Shown piece after piece: positions 12,163-22,296 of a DNA stretch of 64,000 nucleotides; within the stretch, counting starts at the first letter, position 1; each line of letters opens with the position of its first letter. Below the pieces are notes generated by a model. That model was not told where the DNA came from. It worked only from the letters and a program-made list of their open reading frames with translations, and made no database searches. Position numbers and translations under genes: made by a program. Source of the stretch: Cellulomonas chitinilytica. GTDB taxonomy: Bacteria > Actinomycetota > Actinomycetes > Actinomycetales > Cellulomonadaceae. The stretch covers positions 124,001 through 188,000 of the forward strand of contig NZ_BONK01000005.1 in assembly GCF_016862675.1 (NCBI RefSeq), given 5' to 3'.

Positions 12163-14037
12163 GTGCGCACGCGAGTCGAGCCGTCACGGTCGATGGCTCT
12201 CACCGGTTCCGCGGTGCGCCGCGCCGTCACCCTCATGGCCCGGGGCATGCGTGCGCACCCCGGCACGTACGGTCTCGCGATCGGCACCTCCGCGGTGTTC
12301 GGGGCCGTCACCGTCGGGGTCAGCCGGGTGCTCGGGGCGGTGACGGACCGGGTCGTGGTGCCGGCGCTGGCGGGTGACGCGGAGGCGCGCGGGGACATCT
12401 GGGTGGCGGGTCTGGCGCTCGTCCTCGTCGCGCTCACCCTGAGCCTGTCGGTCGCGGGCCGGCGGGTGTTCGCCGGCAAGGGGTACGCGATGATCCAGGC
12501 GGACCACCGGGAAGCCGTCACCCGCCAGTACCTCCGACTGCCGATGTCGTGGCACCGGCGGCACCCCACGGGCCAGCTCCTGTCGAACGCGAGCGCGGAC
12601 GTCGAGGCGGCGACCTCGATCTTCAACCCGTTGCCGTTCGCGCTCGGGGTCGTCGTGATGCTCGCGGTGGCGGCCGTGGCGCTGTTCCGCACCGACGTGT
12701 GGCTCGCGCTGGCGGCTCTCGTCGTACTCCCGCTGGCGATCGTCGCGAACGTCGTCTTCCAGCGGCACATGTCGCCCGCGGTCGGGAAGGCGCAGCAGCT
12801 GCGGGCCGAGGTCGCCGACGTCGCCCACGAGAGCTTCGAGGCGGCGCTGCTGGTCAAGGCCCTCGGCACCGAGCACCGCGAGGAGGTCCGGTTCGCCGAC
12901 CGGGCCGCCCAGCTGCGTGACGCGAACGTGCGGGTCGGGACGGTCCGTGCGCTCTTCGACCCGGTGATCGACCTGCTGCCGAGCCTCGGGACGCTGCTCG
13001 TGCTGGTCGTCGGCACGGTCCAGGTGACCGAGGGGCGCGTCGAGACGGGCGACGTGGTGGCCGCGGCCTACCTGCTGACCCTCCTCGCGGTCCCGGTCCG
13101 GGCGTTCGGGTGGGTCCTCGGGGAGGCGCCGCGGGCCCTCGTCGGCTACGACCGGATCTCACGCGTGCTGGACGCGCGCGGCGAGCTGCCCGACGGCACC
13201 ACCAGGTGGGAGCCACGGGGTCCGGGCGCCCGGGTCGAGCTGCGCGACGTCCACCTCACCGTGCCGGGGCACACCGGCCCGGTGGAGCTCCTGCGCGGCG
13301 TCGACCTCGCCGTCGCGCCCGGCCGGACCGTCGCCGTGGTCGGGTCGACCGGCGCCGGCAAGACGACCCTGGTGTCGCTCGTCAGCCGGCTCGCGGACCC
13401 GACGACCGGTGCGGTGCTGGTCGACGGCATCGACCTGCGCCAGCTGGCCGCCGCCGACCTGACCCGGCACGTCGCGTTCGTCGCGCAGAGCACGTTCGTC
13501 TTCGAGGACACGGTGCGCGGGAACGTCACCCTCGCCGACGTCGGCGACCCGGGGTCACCGACCGACGACGAGGTGTGGGACGCGCTGCGCCTCGCGCACG
13601 TCGACGACGTGGTCCGGGCGCTGCCCGGCGGGCTGGACGCGGCGCTCGGCGAGCGTGGCGCGAACCTCTCCGGAGGACAGCGGCAGCGGCTCGCCCTGGC
13701 CCGTGCTCTGGTCCGGCGACCGCGCGTGCTCGTGCTCGACGACGCCACGTCCGCCGTCGACCCCCGCATCGAGCAGGCGATCCTCACCGGCCTGCGCGGC
13801 GCGCAGGGGTCGCCGACCGTCCTGCTCGTCGCCTATCGCATGTCGTCGGTGCTGCTCGCCGACGAGGTGGTGCACGTCGACGGCGGCCTGGTCGTCGACC
13901 GCGGCACCCATGCCGAGCTCCTCGCACGCGACCCGGGGTACCGCGAGCTCGCCACCGCGTACGAGCAGGAGTCGGCCCGGCGGGCCGCGGAACGGGCCGA
14001 CGAGGACGCGACCGAGGTCGTCGAGGAGCACGCGTGA
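12163..14037 (+). CDS. ABC exporter half-transporter (first of a pair)
   Basis: A membrane exporter with a fused ATPase, 624 residues. Residues about 20-300 form the six-helix type 1 exporter domain; the ATPase domain follows with Walker A GSTGAGKTT, signature LSGGQRQRLALARAL and Walker B VLVLDDATS, where Asp stands in place of the usual catalytic Glu. AYRMSSVLLAD replaces the usual switch-His stretch (AHR), so this half probably holds the degenerate site of a heterodimer. The GTG at 12163 has GGAAGG 6 bases upstream. It overlaps the next gene by four bases (GTGA). Confidence 0.9.
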   Translation: MRTRVEPSRSMALTGSAVRRAVTLMARGMRAHPGTYGLAIGTSAVFGAVTVGVSRVLGAVTDRVVVPALAGDAEARGDIWVAGLALVLVALTLSLSVAGRRVFAGKGYAMIQADHREAVTRQYLRLPMSWHRRHPTGQLLSNASADVEAATSIFNPLPFALGVVVMLAVAAVALFRTDVWLALAALVVLPLAIVANVVFQRHMSPAVGKAQQLRAEVADVAHESFEAALLVKALGTEHREEVRFADRAAQLRDANVRVGTVRALFDPVIDLLPSLGTLLVLVVGTVQVTEGRVETGDVVAAAYLLTLLAVPVRAFGWVLGEAPRALVGYDRISRVLDARGELPDGTTRWEPRGPGARVELRDVHLTVPGHTGPVELLRGVDLAVAPGRTVAVVGSTGAGKTTLVSLVSRLADPTTGAVLVDGIDLRQLAAADLTRHVAFVAQSTFVFEDTVRGNVTLADVGDPGSPTDDEVWDALRLAHVDDVVRALPGGLDAALGERGANLSGGQRQRLALARALVRRPRVLVLDDATSAVDPRIEQAILTGLRGAQGSPTVLLVAYRMSSVLLADEVVHVDGGLVVDRGTHAELLARDPGYRELATAYEQESARRAAERADEDATEVVEEHA

Positions 14038-15839
14038 GCGCCGACCACCGGTTCGCCCCGGCCGCGGGGCTGGGCGTCCTCGCGACGCTCCGGCGGGGCG
14101 TCCAGGTGTCCCCGCAGCTCGTGCAGGGGCTGGGCGTGACCCTCCTGCTCGCCGTCGTCGCGTCGCTCGGCAAGGTCCTCGTCCCCGTGGCCGTGCAGCA
14201 GACCGTCGACACGGGGATCCTCGCCGCGGGTGGCCCCGACGTGTCCCGGGTCACGACGCTCGCGGGTGTGGCCGCGCTCGGTCTGCTGGTCGGCGCGGCG
14301 TGCTCGGCGTTCGTCAACGTGCGCCTGTTCCGGTCCAGCGAGGCGGGCCTGTGGACGTTGCGCACGCGCGCGTTCCGGCACGTGCACGACCTGTCGGTCC
14401 TCACGCAGAACACGGAGCGGCGCGGCTCGCTCGTCTCGCGCGTCACGTCCGACGTCGACACGATCTCGTTGTTCGTGCAGTGGGGCGGCATCATGCTGCT
14501 CGTCTCGGTGCTGCAGATCGGCGTCGCGACGGTCCTGATGTCGGTCTACTCGTGGCAGCTCACGCTGCTCGTCTGGCTCGGCTTCGTCCCGCTCGTGGTG
14601 GCGCTGCGTCCGCTGCAGAAGCGGGTCAACGCCCGGTACACCGCGGTCCGCGAGCAGTACGGCGCCATGCTCGGGTCCATCTCCGAGGCCGTCGTCGGCG
14701 CGCAGACGATCCGGGCGTACGGCGTCGCCGCCCGCACCCAGCGCCGGGTGGACGCGGCCGTCGTCGCGACGCGGCGGGCGATGATCAGGGCGCAGAACCT
14801 CGTCGCGGTGGTCTTCTCGAGCGGTGTGCTGGTCGCCAACCTCGTCCTCGCGGTCGTCGTGGTCGCCGGCACGTACCTCGGGATCGCCGGCGAGCTGACC
14901 GCGGGCCGGCTGCTGGCGTTCCTCTTCCTGGTCCAGATGTTCACCGGCCCCGTCCAGCAGGCCACCGAGATCCTCAACGAGCTGCAGAACGCGACCGCGG
15001 GGTGGCGCCGCGTGCTGGGCATCCTGGAGACGCCGGTGTCAGTGGTCGACGCGGGACCGGCCGGGGTGCCGAGCCCGCGCGGCGCGGCGACCGTGGAGCT
15101 GCGCGGGGTCGGGTTCGCGTACCCGGACGGCCCGCCGGTGCTGCACGACGTCGAGGTGACCGTCCCGGCCGGCGCGTCGGTCGCCGTCGTGGGGGCGACC
15201 GGTTCCGGCAAGACGACGATCGCGCGCCTGGTCGCCCGGCTCATGGACCCGACGAGCGGGAGCGTGCTGCTGGACGGCGTGGACCTGCGGGACGTCCCGC
15301 TCGCCGACCTGCGCCGCCGGGTCGTGCTCGTCCCGCAGGAGGGCTTCCTGTTCGACGGCACGGTCGCGGAGAACGTCGCCTACGGCTTGCGGGACGCCGA
15401 CGGCGCGATGCCGTCGCCCGACGACGCCCGGGTGGCCGAGGCGATCGACGCGCTGGGCCTGCGGCCGTGGGTCGACGAGCTCGCCGGTGGCCTGTCGGCG
15501 CCCGTCGGCCAGCGCGGCGAGTCGCTGTCGGCCGGGGAACGGCAGCTCGTCGCCCTCGCGCGGGCGTACCTCGCGGCGCCGGACCTGCTCCTGCTCGACG
15601 AGGCCACGTCGGCCGTCGACCCCGCGACCGAGGTCCGCATCGCACGGGCGCTCGAGAAGCTCGCGCGCGGGCGCAGCACGCTGACGATCGCGCACCGGCT
15701 CTCGACGGCCGAGGCGGCGGACCTGGTGGTCGTCGTGGAGGCCGGGCGCGTCGTCGAGGTGGGACCCCACGCCGGTCTCGTCGCGCAGGGCGGCACGTAC
15801 TCCGCGATGCACGAGGCATGGGTGGCCCAGACGCGCTGA
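14034..15839 (+). CDS. ABC exporter half-transporter (second of a pair)
   Basis: Partner of the preceding half-transporter, 601 residues. A six-helix exporter domain (about 25-315) precedes an ATPase domain with Walker A GATGSGKTT, signature LSAGERQLVALARAY, intact Walker B LLLLDEATS with its Glu, and the switch His in IAHRLST. With the first gene's Asp in that place and lost His, this is the usual asymmetric heterodimeric exporter, one active and one degenerate ATP site. The substrate cannot be told from sequence; lipid or drug export is typical. Confidence 0.92.
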   Translation: MSADHRFAPAAGLGVLATLRRGVQVSPQLVQGLGVTLLLAVVASLGKVLVPVAVQQTVDTGILAAGGPDVSRVTTLAGVAALGLLVGAACSAFVNVRLFRSSEAGLWTLRTRAFRHVHDLSVLTQNTERRGSLVSRVTSDVDTISLFVQWGGIMLLVSVLQIGVATVLMSVYSWQLTLLVWLGFVPLVVALRPLQKRVNARYTAVREQYGAMLGSISEAVVGAQTIRAYGVAARTQRRVDAAVVATRRAMIRAQNLVAVVFSSGVLVANLVLAVVVVAGTYLGIAGELTAGRLLAFLFLVQMFTGPVQQATEILNELQNATAGWRRVLGILETPVSVVDAGPAGVPSPRGAATVELRGVGFAYPDGPPVLHDVEVTVPAGASVAVVGATGSGKTTIARLVARLMDPTSGSVLLDGVDLRDVPLADLRRRVVLVPQEGFLFDGTVAENVAYGLRDADGAMPSPDDARVAEAIDALGLRPWVDELAGGLSAPVGQRGESLSAGERQLVALARAYLAAPDLLLLDEATSAVDPATEVRIARALEKLARGRSTLTIAHRLSTAEAADLVVVVEAGRVVEVGPHAGLVAQGGTYSAMHEAWVAQTR

Positions 15840-15908
15840 GGTGCCGCTGAGGCGCCTGTGAGGAGCACTGACACCTGGACGCCGGGCGGGCCGGTGAGCT
15901 CGCCGTGG

Positions 15909-15914
15909 CAGGAT
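15909..15914 (+). promoter_or_regulatory. Candidate -10 box (CAGGAT) for hisI-trpE
   Basis: CAGGAT ends 6 bases before the GTG at 15921 with no Shine-Dalgarno between, the leaderless spacing seen elsewhere in the window. It favours the 15921 start for hisI and may drive the hisI-trpE unit. Confidence 0.4.
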
Positions 15915-15920
15915 CGGTCC

Positions 15921-16340
15921 GTGCCTGAGAACGGTCCTGGTCCCCGCCCCGCCGACGTCCTGCTCGACCCCGCCGTCGCCGACCGCCTGCGTCGCGACGA
16001 GCACGGCCTCGTGGCCGCCGTCGTGCAGCAGCACGACTCGCACGAGGTTCTCATGGTCGGCTGGATGGACGACGAGGCGCTGCGCCGCACGCTCACCACC
16101 GGCCGCGTCACGTTCTGGAGCCGGTCCCGGCAGGAGTACTGGCGCAAGGGCGACACGTCCGGCCACGCGCAGTACGTCAAGGCCGTGAGCATCGACTGCG
16201 ACGGCGACGCCCTGCTCGTGCAGGTCGACCAGGTCGGCGCCGCGTGCCACACCGGTGCGCACACCTGCTTCGAGGCGGGCGGGGCCCTGCCCGCCGTCGT
16301 GGGCCAGCGGCCCGAGACCCCTGTGGGAGGAACCCGATGA
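15921..16340 (+). CDS. hisI: Phosphoribosyl-AMP cyclohydrolase HisI
   Basis: Opens the ring of phosphoribosyl-AMP, the third step of histidine synthesis. The 139-residue stand-alone enzyme shows [17 protein letters not shown], then [18 protein letters not shown], and the zinc cysteines in the IDCDGDALL and [10 protein letters not shown] stretches. No HisE domain is fused. The GTG at 15921 gives the normal length and sits 6 bases after a -10-like box. Its stop overlaps the trpE ATG by four bases (ATGA), tying histidine and tryptophan genes together in translation. Confidence 0.95.
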   Translation: MPENGPGPRPADVLLDPAVADRLRRDEHGLVAAVVQQHDSHEVLMVGWMDDEALRRTLTTGRVTFWSRSRQEYWRKGDTSGHAQYVKAVSIDCDGDALLVQVDQVGAACHTGAHTCFEAGGALPAVVGQRPETPVGGTR

Positions 16341-17905
16341 CCGCGCCCAGCGTCACCCCCGGCATCGTCGCAGCGGACGTCCCCTGGGGTGCGACGTGGC
16401 CGGCCGTCGGCACGTTCCGGGGCCTGGCTCGCGATCGCCGGGTCATCCCGGTGGTCCGGCGGCTCCTCGCCGACGACGTGACCCCGGTGGGCCTGTACCG
16501 GTCGCTCGCGGCGGGACGTCCCGGCACGTTCATCCTCGAGTCGGCCGAGTCCGACGGCACCTGGTCGCGCTGGTCCTTCGTCGGCGTCCGGTCCCGCGCC
16601 ACGCTCACCGTCCGCGACGGCGCGCCCGTCTGGGTCGGCGACGTGCCGGTGGGCGTGCCGACGGAGGGCGACGCGCTCGAGGTCCTGGAGCAGACGCTCG
16701 ACGTGCTGCGGACCCCGGCCGTGCCCGGTCTGCCGCCGCTCACCAGCGGGCTCGTCGGCGCGCTGGGCTGGGACATCGTGCGCCACTGGGAGCCGACGCT
16801 CCCCGCCAAGGCGCCGGAGGAGCTCGGGGTGCCCGAGCTGACGCTGCTGCTGGCGACCGACCTCGCCGTCGTCGACCATCAGGACGGGTCGGTGTGGCTG
16901 GTCGCGAACGCGATCAACTTCGACGACACCGACGAGCGCGTCGACGAGGCGCACGCGGACGCCGTCGCCCGGCTCGACGCGATGCAGGCCCTCCTGCTGC
17001 ACCCGGTCGACCCCGACGTGTCGGTCCTGGTGGACGCCGACGAGCCCGAGCTCGCGTTCCGCTCCACGCGCGAGGAGTTCGAGCAGCAGGTGCGGATCGG
17101 CCAGGAGGCGATCCGGGACGGCGAGGTGTTCCAGGTCGTCCTCTCGCAGCGGCTCGACCTGGACTGCCCGGCGGCCCCGCTCGACGTGTACCGCGTGCTG
17201 CGCACGATCAACCCGAGCCCGTACATGTACTACCTGCAGCTGCAGGACGCGGACGGCGCGGACTTCGCGGTCGTCGGGTCGAGCCCGGAGACGCTCGTCA
17301 AGGTGACGGACGGCCGGGTCGTCACGTTCCCGATCGCCGGCTCGCGACCGCGCGGCGCGACGCCCGAGGAGGACCGCGCCCTGCAGGACGAGGTGCTCGC
17401 CGACCCCAAGGAGCGGGCGGAGCACATCATGCTCGTCGACCTGTCCCGCAACGACCTGGTCAAGGTGTGCGAGCCGACCAGCGTCGAGGTGGTCGAGTTC
17501 ATGGAGGTCAAGCGGTACTCGCACATCATGCACATCTGCTCGACGGTCGTCGGGCGGCTCCGGGCGGGGGCCACGGCGCTGCAGACGCTCGTCGCGACCT
17601 TCCCTGCCGGCACGCTGTCGGGGGCGCCGAAGCCGCGGGCGATCGCGCTGATCGACGAGCTCGAGCCCGCCCGGCGCGGCATCTACGGCGGCACCGTCGG
17701 GTACTTCGACTTCGCGGGCGACATGGACATGGCGATCGCGATCCGGACCGCGCTCATCCGTGACGGCCGCGCGAGCGTCCAGGCGGGCGGCGGGATCGTC
17801 GCCGACTCGGTGCCCGCGCTCGAGTACGAGGAGTCGCGGAACAAGGCTGCCGCCGCGGTGCGGGCGGTCCAGACGGCGTCCCGGCTGCGCCGGGCGGGGG
17901 CATGA
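16337..17905 (+). CDS. trpE: Anthranilate synthase component I TrpE
   Basis: Makes anthranilate from chorismate with ammonia supplied by TrpG, the first step of tryptophan synthesis. The 522-residue protein has the N-terminal regulatory domain, including LLESAE-like [12 protein letters not shown] near residue 65 that forms part of the Trp site, and the chorismate-binding domain with [21 protein letters not shown] and [12 protein letters not shown]. trpG and trpD are not in this window. It overlaps the Trp-associated membrane protein gene by four bases (ATGA). Confidence 0.97.
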   Translation: MTAPSVTPGIVAADVPWGATWPAVGTFRGLARDRRVIPVVRRLLADDVTPVGLYRSLAAGRPGTFILESAESDGTWSRWSFVGVRSRATLTVRDGAPVWVGDVPVGVPTEGDALEVLEQTLDVLRTPAVPGLPPLTSGLVGALGWDIVRHWEPTLPAKAPEELGVPELTLLLATDLAVVDHQDGSVWLVANAINFDDTDERVDEAHADAVARLDAMQALLLHPVDPDVSVLVDADEPELAFRSTREEFEQQVRIGQEAIRDGEVFQVVLSQRLDLDCPAAPLDVYRVLRTINPSPYMYYLQLQDADGADFAVVGSSPETLVKVTDGRVVTFPIAGSRPRGATPEEDRALQDEVLADPKERAEHIMLVDLSRNDLVKVCEPTSVEVVEFMEVKRYSHIMHICSTVVGRLRAGATALQTLVATFPAGTLSGAPKPRAIALIDELEPARRGIYGGTVGYFDFAGDMDMAIAIRTALIRDGRASVQAGGGIVADSVPALEYEESRNKAAAAVRAVQTASRLRRAGA

Positions 17906-18507
17906 CGGCGGCCGCTCCCGGCGGACGGGCGCCCACGCCGGCGCCCCGGCGCGGCACGCGTGGGCGTGCCGCGGGTGTGATGGTCCTGCTCGCGGTCGTC
18001 TCCGCGGTCCCGGCGCTGCCGACCTGGCTGACCACGACCGGGACGACGCCGTTGCGGGGCACCGTGCCCGTGTCCGTCTCGGGCTCGCAGGTCGCGCCGG
18101 GGATCTTCGCCGCGGCTGTCGCGCTGCTCGCGGCGGCCGCCGCCGTCGCCCTGGTCGGCCGCGTCGGGCGGTGGGTCGTCGCGGTCGTCGTCCTGGGGTG
18201 CGGCGTGCTCGTCGCCGTGGCTGCGGGCTCGGTGATCGCCGACCCGCTGGCCGCCGCGGCACCCGTCGTCGCGGAGGTCACGGGGGTGGGGCACATCTCC
18301 GGGCCCGTGCAGACCACGGCGTGGCCCTGGGTCGCGGTCGTGGCGGGGGCCGTCGTCGTGCTCGGCGCGCTCTGGTTCGTCCGGTCGTCGGCCGGGTGGG
18401 CCGGGGCCTCGCGCCGGCACGAGGCGGCGGCGGGCCGCGCGGTCGACGGGCCGGACGACGAACGTTCGGCGTGGGACGCGCTGAGCCGGGGCGACGACCC
18501 GTCGTGA
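17902..18507 (+). CDS. Trp-biosynthesis-associated membrane protein (TIGR02234-like)
   Basis: A 201-residue membrane protein with four predicted hydrophobic segments at about 23-42, 68-86, 92-112 and 145-165 and a polar C-terminal tail. Proteins of this type (Trp_oprn_chp) occur in actinobacterial trp operons directly after trpE; their function is unknown. The SVSGSQVAPG loop between the first two segments is typical. The ATG overlaps the trpE stop by four bases, so it is translated with TrpE. Confidence 0.85.
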   Translation: MTAAAPGGRAPTPAPRRGTRGRAAGVMVLLAVVSAVPALPTWLTTTGTTPLRGTVPVSVSGSQVAPGIFAAAVALLAAAAAVALVGRVGRWVVAVVVLGCGVLVAVAAGSVIADPLAAAAPVVAEVTGVGHISGPVQTTAWPWVAVVAGAVVVLGALWFVRSSAGWAGASRRHEAAAGRAVDGPDDERSAWDALSRGDDPS

Positions 18508-18534
18508 GGACGTCGTGCGCAGGTCGCGGTCCGA

Positions 18535-18540
18535 TAAGGT
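18535..18540 (+). promoter_or_regulatory. Candidate -10 box (TAAGGT)
   Basis: TAAGGT lies 33 bases before the ATG of the small membrane protein gene at 18574. It suggests an internal promoter in the trp region. Motif evidence only. Confidence 0.3.
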
Positions 18541-18573
18541 GATGCTCGAATCCCGCACGAAGGGCACCACCTG

Positions 18574-18879
18574 ATGGCTGACCAGTCCCTTGCGCACCGC
18601 GCGCAGCACCCCACCCGCACCGAGACGATCCACCTGCCGCCGAGCGCGCCGCCGACGAACCACGGCAAGACGTTCGCCGCCTGGTTCACCACGTACGGGG
18701 TCGTCGCCGGTGCCGTCGTCGCCGGCCTCGCGATGGCGTTCGCCGTCGTCTGGCTGTTCTGGGTCGGCCTCGGCGTCATCGTCGTGACGCTGATCCTCGG
18801 CAAGGTGCTCCAGGTCCTCGGGCACGGCCAGGGCGGTGCGGCGACGCTCGCCCGCCAGGCTCGTTCCGGCGGTCACTGA
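18574..18879 (+). CDS. Small membrane protein, HGxxPAAW-type
   Basis: A 101-residue protein with a polar N terminus, the motif HGKTFAAW (the HGxTxAAW signature of a small actinobacterial family found between trpE and trpC), and two membrane segments at about 45-60 and 64-84. The function is unknown. It follows AAGGGCACCACCTG, a weak ribosome-binding site. Its place in the trp cluster is conserved among actinomycetes as far as known, but no link to tryptophan has been shown. Confidence 0.75.
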   Translation: MADQSLAHRAQHPTRTETIHLPPSAPPTNHGKTFAAWFTTYGVVAGAVVAGLAMAFAVVWLFWVGLGVIVVTLILGKVLQVLGHGQGGAATLARQARSGGH

Positions 18880-19002
18880 GCCACCGAGGTCGCACCTCCC
18901 GGAGAGGTCGCGCGGGGCGCTCGTCGAGCAGCTCGGCTCCAGCGCAGCGTGAGGAACGCCGTACGACCCCCGGCTCCCGCCGGGACCCACCGAGGAGGAC
19001 CG

Positions 19003-19548
19003 ATGTCGACCCCCCAGGACCCGCAGAACCCGACCGGTGGCGGCACGCCCCAGGACCCGGCGTCCCCCTACGGTGCACCGACGCCGCCTCCGGACCCGTC
19101 GGCGTCGCAGTACCCGCCGGCGCCTCAGTACCCGACGTACGGGCAGGGCCCGGAGGCGTCGCAGTACCCGCCGGCTCCGCAGTACCCGGCCGGCCAGTAC
19201 CCGCAGGCCGGGCAGTACCCGCCGGCCGGGCAGTACCCCGCGGCGACCCCGTACGGAGCCGGTCAGTACGGGTACGTGTACCCGAAGAACTCGCTCGGCG
19301 TGTGGGCGCTCGTGCTCGGCATCGCCAGCATCGCCCTCGGGTGCGGCTTCTTCGCCGGCATCCCGGCCATCATCGTCGGCAACAACGCGAAGCGCGCCGT
19401 GGCCGAGGGGCAGGCCAACAACGGTGGCCTCGGCTCGGCCGGGGTGATCCTCGGCTGGATCGGCGTGGGCCTGTCCGTCCTCGGCATCGTCGCCTGGGCG
19501 ATCATCATCGGCGTGGCCGGCATCGATGCGGGCACGTCCGGCTACTGA
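19003..19548 (+). CDS. DUF4190 membrane protein with Pro/Tyr/Gln-rich N terminus
   Basis: A 181-residue protein with a cytoplasmic N-terminal half made of repeats of the type QYPPAPQYP and GQYPxAGQYP (residues about 30-90), followed by a DUF4190 domain with two membrane segments (about 100-125 and 145-172) around a short NNAKRAVAEGQANNGG loop. Such tails may mediate self-association. The ATG at 19003 has GAGGAGG at 18993-18999. Function unknown; the next gene overlaps its end by 23 bases. Confidence 0.8.
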   Translation: MSTPQDPQNPTGGGTPQDPASPYGAPTPPPDPSASQYPPAPQYPTYGQGPEASQYPPAPQYPAGQYPQAGQYPPAGQYPAATPYGAGQYGYVYPKNSLGVWALVLGIASIALGCGFFAGIPAIIVGNNAKRAVAEGQANNGGLGSAGVILGWIGVGLSVLGIVAWAIIIGVAGIDAGTSGY

Positions 19549-20017
19549 CGCCGGGTCGACCGGGCAGCCGGGTGCCGCACCGGGCCTCGCCGGGACGGCA
19601 ACGGCTCGGGGGTCGCGTGCCGACACGTTCGCACGGGTCCGTCGCCCGCTCGTCGTCGCTGCCGGGACGGCGGCCGGCACGGTGCTGCTCGCGATGCGTG
19701 ACCCGCACGTGCCGGGCAGCTATGCGGTGTGCCCCCTCAAGGCCCTGACCGGGCTCTCGTGCCCCGCGTGCGGGTGCCTGCGCGCGACGCACGACCTCGC
19801 CCACGGCGACCTCGCCGGCGCGTGGGGCATGAACCCGTTGTGGGTGCTGGCCGTGCCGCTCGTCGCGGCGCTGTGGTTGCGGTGGTTCACCGCGGCGGCC
19901 ACCGGCCGGCCGTCCCGGGCGATCCCCGTCCGGGCGGGATGGGTCGGCCTGGCGGTCGTCCTGGTGTTCGGCGTGCTGCGCAACGTGCCCGCGCTGGCCC
20001 CCTGGCTGGCGCCCTGA
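19526..20017 (+). CDS. DUF2752 membrane protein
   Basis: A 163-residue protein with the DUF2752 signature: a GSYAVCPLKALTGLSCPACG stretch with paired cysteines, then LRATHDLAHGDLAGAWGMNPL and two later membrane segments. Function unknown; the cysteine pair may bind metal. The ATG at 19526 overlaps the previous gene by 23 bases; no later GTG or ATG exists before the conserved region, so this start is the only plausible one, but it has no clear ribosome-binding site. Confidence 0.75.
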   Translation: MRARPATDAGSTGQPGAAPGLAGTATARGSRADTFARVRRPLVVAAGTAAGTVLLAMRDPHVPGSYAVCPLKALTGLSCPACGCLRATHDLAHGDLAGAWGMNPLWVLAVPLVAALWLRWFTAAATGRPSRAIPVRAGWVGLAVVLVFGVLRNVPALAPWLAP

Positions 20018-20106
20018 CCGCTCGACCGGATCGTCCGGATCCGGTCTGTCCCGGCCGTCGCGGTCCCACGGACCGGTGTGTGGTCGGGGTCACCCCCGGA
20101 CGCCTC

Positions 20107-20112
20107 TACGAT
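20107..20112 (+). promoter_or_regulatory. Candidate -10 box (TACGAT) for trpC
   Basis: TACGAT lies 70 bases before the trpC ATG in a 165-base gap. It may start a separate trpCBA-lgt transcript. No attenuator, Trp-rich leader peptide or T-box was seen in the gap. Confidence 0.3.
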
Positions 20113-20182
20113 GGCCTGCGGAGACTCCGTCGCCACCGAGGGCAGCGGGACGGCTCCGCACCGGGGAAGGGGTGAGGCTTCG

Positions 20183-20995
20183 ATGACCGTGCTGGACGAC
20201 ATCGTCGCAGGCGTCAGGGAGGACCTTGCCGTCCGAGAGGCGGCGACGCCGCTGGCGCTCGTCAAGGAGCTCGCGGCCAAGCGGCCGTCGGCGCTCGACG
20301 CGGTGGCGCGCCTGCGCGTCGAGGACGCGGTCACGGTGATCGCCGAGGTCAAGCGCTCGAGCCCGAGCAAGGGCTCGCTGGCGGCGATCAAGGACCCGGC
20401 CGCGCTCGCCGTGGAGTACGAGAAGGGCGGCGCGGCGGTCATCTCGGTGCTCACCGAGGAGCGCCGGTTCAAGGGCTCGCTCGCGGACCTCGACGCCGTG
20501 CGGGCGAAGGTCGACATCCCCGTGCTGCGCAAGGACTTCGTGGTCACGCCGTACCAGGTGTGGGAGGCGCGCGCGCACGGCGCCGACGTGGTGCTGCTCA
20601 TCGTCGCGGCGCTGGAGCAGACCGTGCTCGAGTCGCTCGTGGAGCGGGTCCACTCGCTCGGCATGACGGCGCTCGTCGAGGTGCACGACACCGAGGAGGT
20701 CGCACGGGCGGTGGACGCCGGTGCGCGCGTGATCGGTGTCAACGCGCGGAACCTCAAGTCGCTCGAGGTGGACCGGACCACGTTCTCGCGGGTCGCACCG
20801 TCCATCCCGTCGCACATCGTGAAGATCGCGGAGTCGGGCGTGCGCGGCCCGCACGACGTCGTGGACTACGCGCGCGCCGGTGCCGACGCGGTGCTCGTCG
20901 GCGAGGCGCTCGTCACGGACGACGCTCCTCGCAACTCGGTCGCCGACCTGGTGGCCGCGGGTGCGCACCCGTCGCTGCGGGCGGTGCGCCGGTGA
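20183..20995 (+). CDS. trpC: Indole-3-glycerol phosphate synthase TrpC
   Basis: Closes the indole ring: converts carboxyphenylamino-deoxyribulose phosphate to indole glycerol phosphate. The 270-residue (beta-alpha)8 barrel has [13 protein letters not shown] (catalytic Glu and Lys), [12 protein letters not shown] with the second catalytic Lys, [13 protein letters not shown], and IAESGVRG with the conserved Glu and phosphate site. The ATG follows GGGGTGAGG. It overlaps trpB by four bases (GTGA). Confidence 0.97.
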   Translation: MTVLDDIVAGVREDLAVREAATPLALVKELAAKRPSALDAVARLRVEDAVTVIAEVKRSSPSKGSLAAIKDPAALAVEYEKGGAAVISVLTEERRFKGSLADLDAVRAKVDIPVLRKDFVVTPYQVWEARAHGADVVLLIVAALEQTVLESLVERVHSLGMTALVEVHDTEEVARAVDAGARVIGVNARNLKSLEVDRTTFSRVAPSIPSHIVKIAESGVRGPHDVVDYARAGADAVLVGEALVTDDAPRNSVADLVAAGAHPSLRAVRR

Positions 20996-22296
20996 GCGGA
21001 CGGCCCGACGTCCCCGGCATCCGGGACATCCGTTCCGGCGGCGGTCCGCTCGCGGCCCACCTCGGCCCGTACTTCGGTGACTTCGGCGGCCGTTTCGTCC
21101 CCGAGGCGCTGATCGCCGCGCTGGACGAGATCGACACCGAGTACCACAAGGCGCTCACCGACCCGGCGTTCGGCAAGGAGCTCGCCCGGCTCCACCGCAC
21201 CTACACGGGCCGGCCGAGCCCGCTGACCGAGGTGCCGCGGTTCGCGCGCCACGTCGGCGAGGGCGTGCGGGTGTTCCTCAAGCGTGAGGACCTCAACCAC
21301 ACCGGCTCGCACAAGATCAACAACGTGCTGGGCCAGGCGCTGCTCGTGAAGCGCATGGGCAAGACCCGCCTCATCGCGGAGACGGGCGCCGGCCAGCACG
21401 GCGTCGCGACGGCCACCGCCGCGGCGCTCATGGACCTCGAGTGCACCGTGTACATGGGCGAGGAGGACACCCGCCGTCAGGCGCTGAACGTCGCCCGGAT
21501 GGAGCTGCTCGGCGCCACGGTCGTGCCGGTCACGATCGGCACCCGCACCCTCAAGGACGCGATCAACGAGGCGCTGCGCGACTGGGTCGCGAACGTCGAG
21601 ACGACGCACTACCTGCTCGGCACCGTCACGGGCCCGCACCCGTTCCCCGAGATGGTCCGCGACTTCCACCGGGTCATCGGCGAGGAGGCCCGCGCGCAGC
21701 TCCTCGAGGAGATCGGCCGCCTGCCCGACGCCGTCGCGGCGTGCGTCGGCGGCGGGTCGAACGCGATGGGCATCTTCAACGCGTTCCTCGACGACCCCGA
21801 CGTCCGCCTGTTCGGGTTCGAGGCCGGGGGAGAGGGCATCGAGTCCGGCCGGCACTCCGCGCGGTTCCGCGGCGGTGCGCCGGGCGTGCTGCACGGCGCG
21901 AAGTCGTACCTGCTCCAGGACGAGGACGGGCAGACGCTGCCGAGCCACTCGGTGTCGGCGGGGCTCGACTACCCGAGCGTCGGGCCCGAGCACGCCTGGC
22001 TGCACGACATCGGCCGCGCGGACTACCGGCCGGTGACGGACGTCGAGGCGATGGAGGCGTTCCGCCTGCTGTGCCGCACCGAGGGGATCATCCCCGCGAT
22101 CGAGTCGGCGCACGCGCTCGCCGGTGCGATCCAGATCGGCCGCGAGGCGTCGGCGTGGCGCGAGGACGGTCAGGAGCCCGTGCTGCTGGTGAACCTGTCG
22201 GGTCGCGGCGACAAGGACGTGGCGACCGCCGCCGCGTGGTTCGGCCTGATCGAGGACGAGCCGGTCGTGCTGGCCGACGAGGGGGAGCAGCTGTGA
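20992..22296 (+). CDS. trpB: Tryptophan synthase beta subunit TrpB
   Basis: Condenses indole with serine to give tryptophan, using pyridoxal phosphate. The 434-residue protein has the PLP lysine in [23 protein letters not shown], the phosphate-binding GGGSNAMG and the C-terminal NLSGRGDKD, all typical of TrpB1. It starts at a GTG overlapping the trpC stop and ends overlapping trpA, so the three are translationally coupled and the alpha/beta complex is made in balance. Confidence 0.97.
   Translation: MSGRPDVPGIRDIRSGGGPLAAHLGPYFGDFGGRFVPEALIAALDEIDTEYHKALTDPAFGKELARLHRTYTGRPSPLTEVPRFARHVGEGVRVFLKREDLNHTGSHKINNVLGQALLVKRMGKTRLIAETGAGQHGVATATAAALMDLECTVYMGEEDTRRQALNVARMELLGATVVPVTIGTRTLKDAINEALRDWVANVETTHYLLGTVTGPHPFPEMVRDFHRVIGEEARAQLLEEIGRLPDAVAACVGGGSNAMGIFNAFLDDPDVRLFGFEAGGEGIESGRHSARFRGGAPGVLHGAKSYLLQDEDGQTLPSHSVSAGLDYPSVGPEHAWLHDIGRADYRPVTDVEAMEAFRLLCRTEGIIPAIESAHALAGAIQIGREASAWREDGQEPVLLVNLSGRGDKDVATAAAWFGLIEDEPVVLADEGEQL

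Noticed and set aside
20018-20182. Trp attenuator or leader peptide before trpC
   Set aside because: No Trp-rich short ORF or paired hairpins were seen in the gap.
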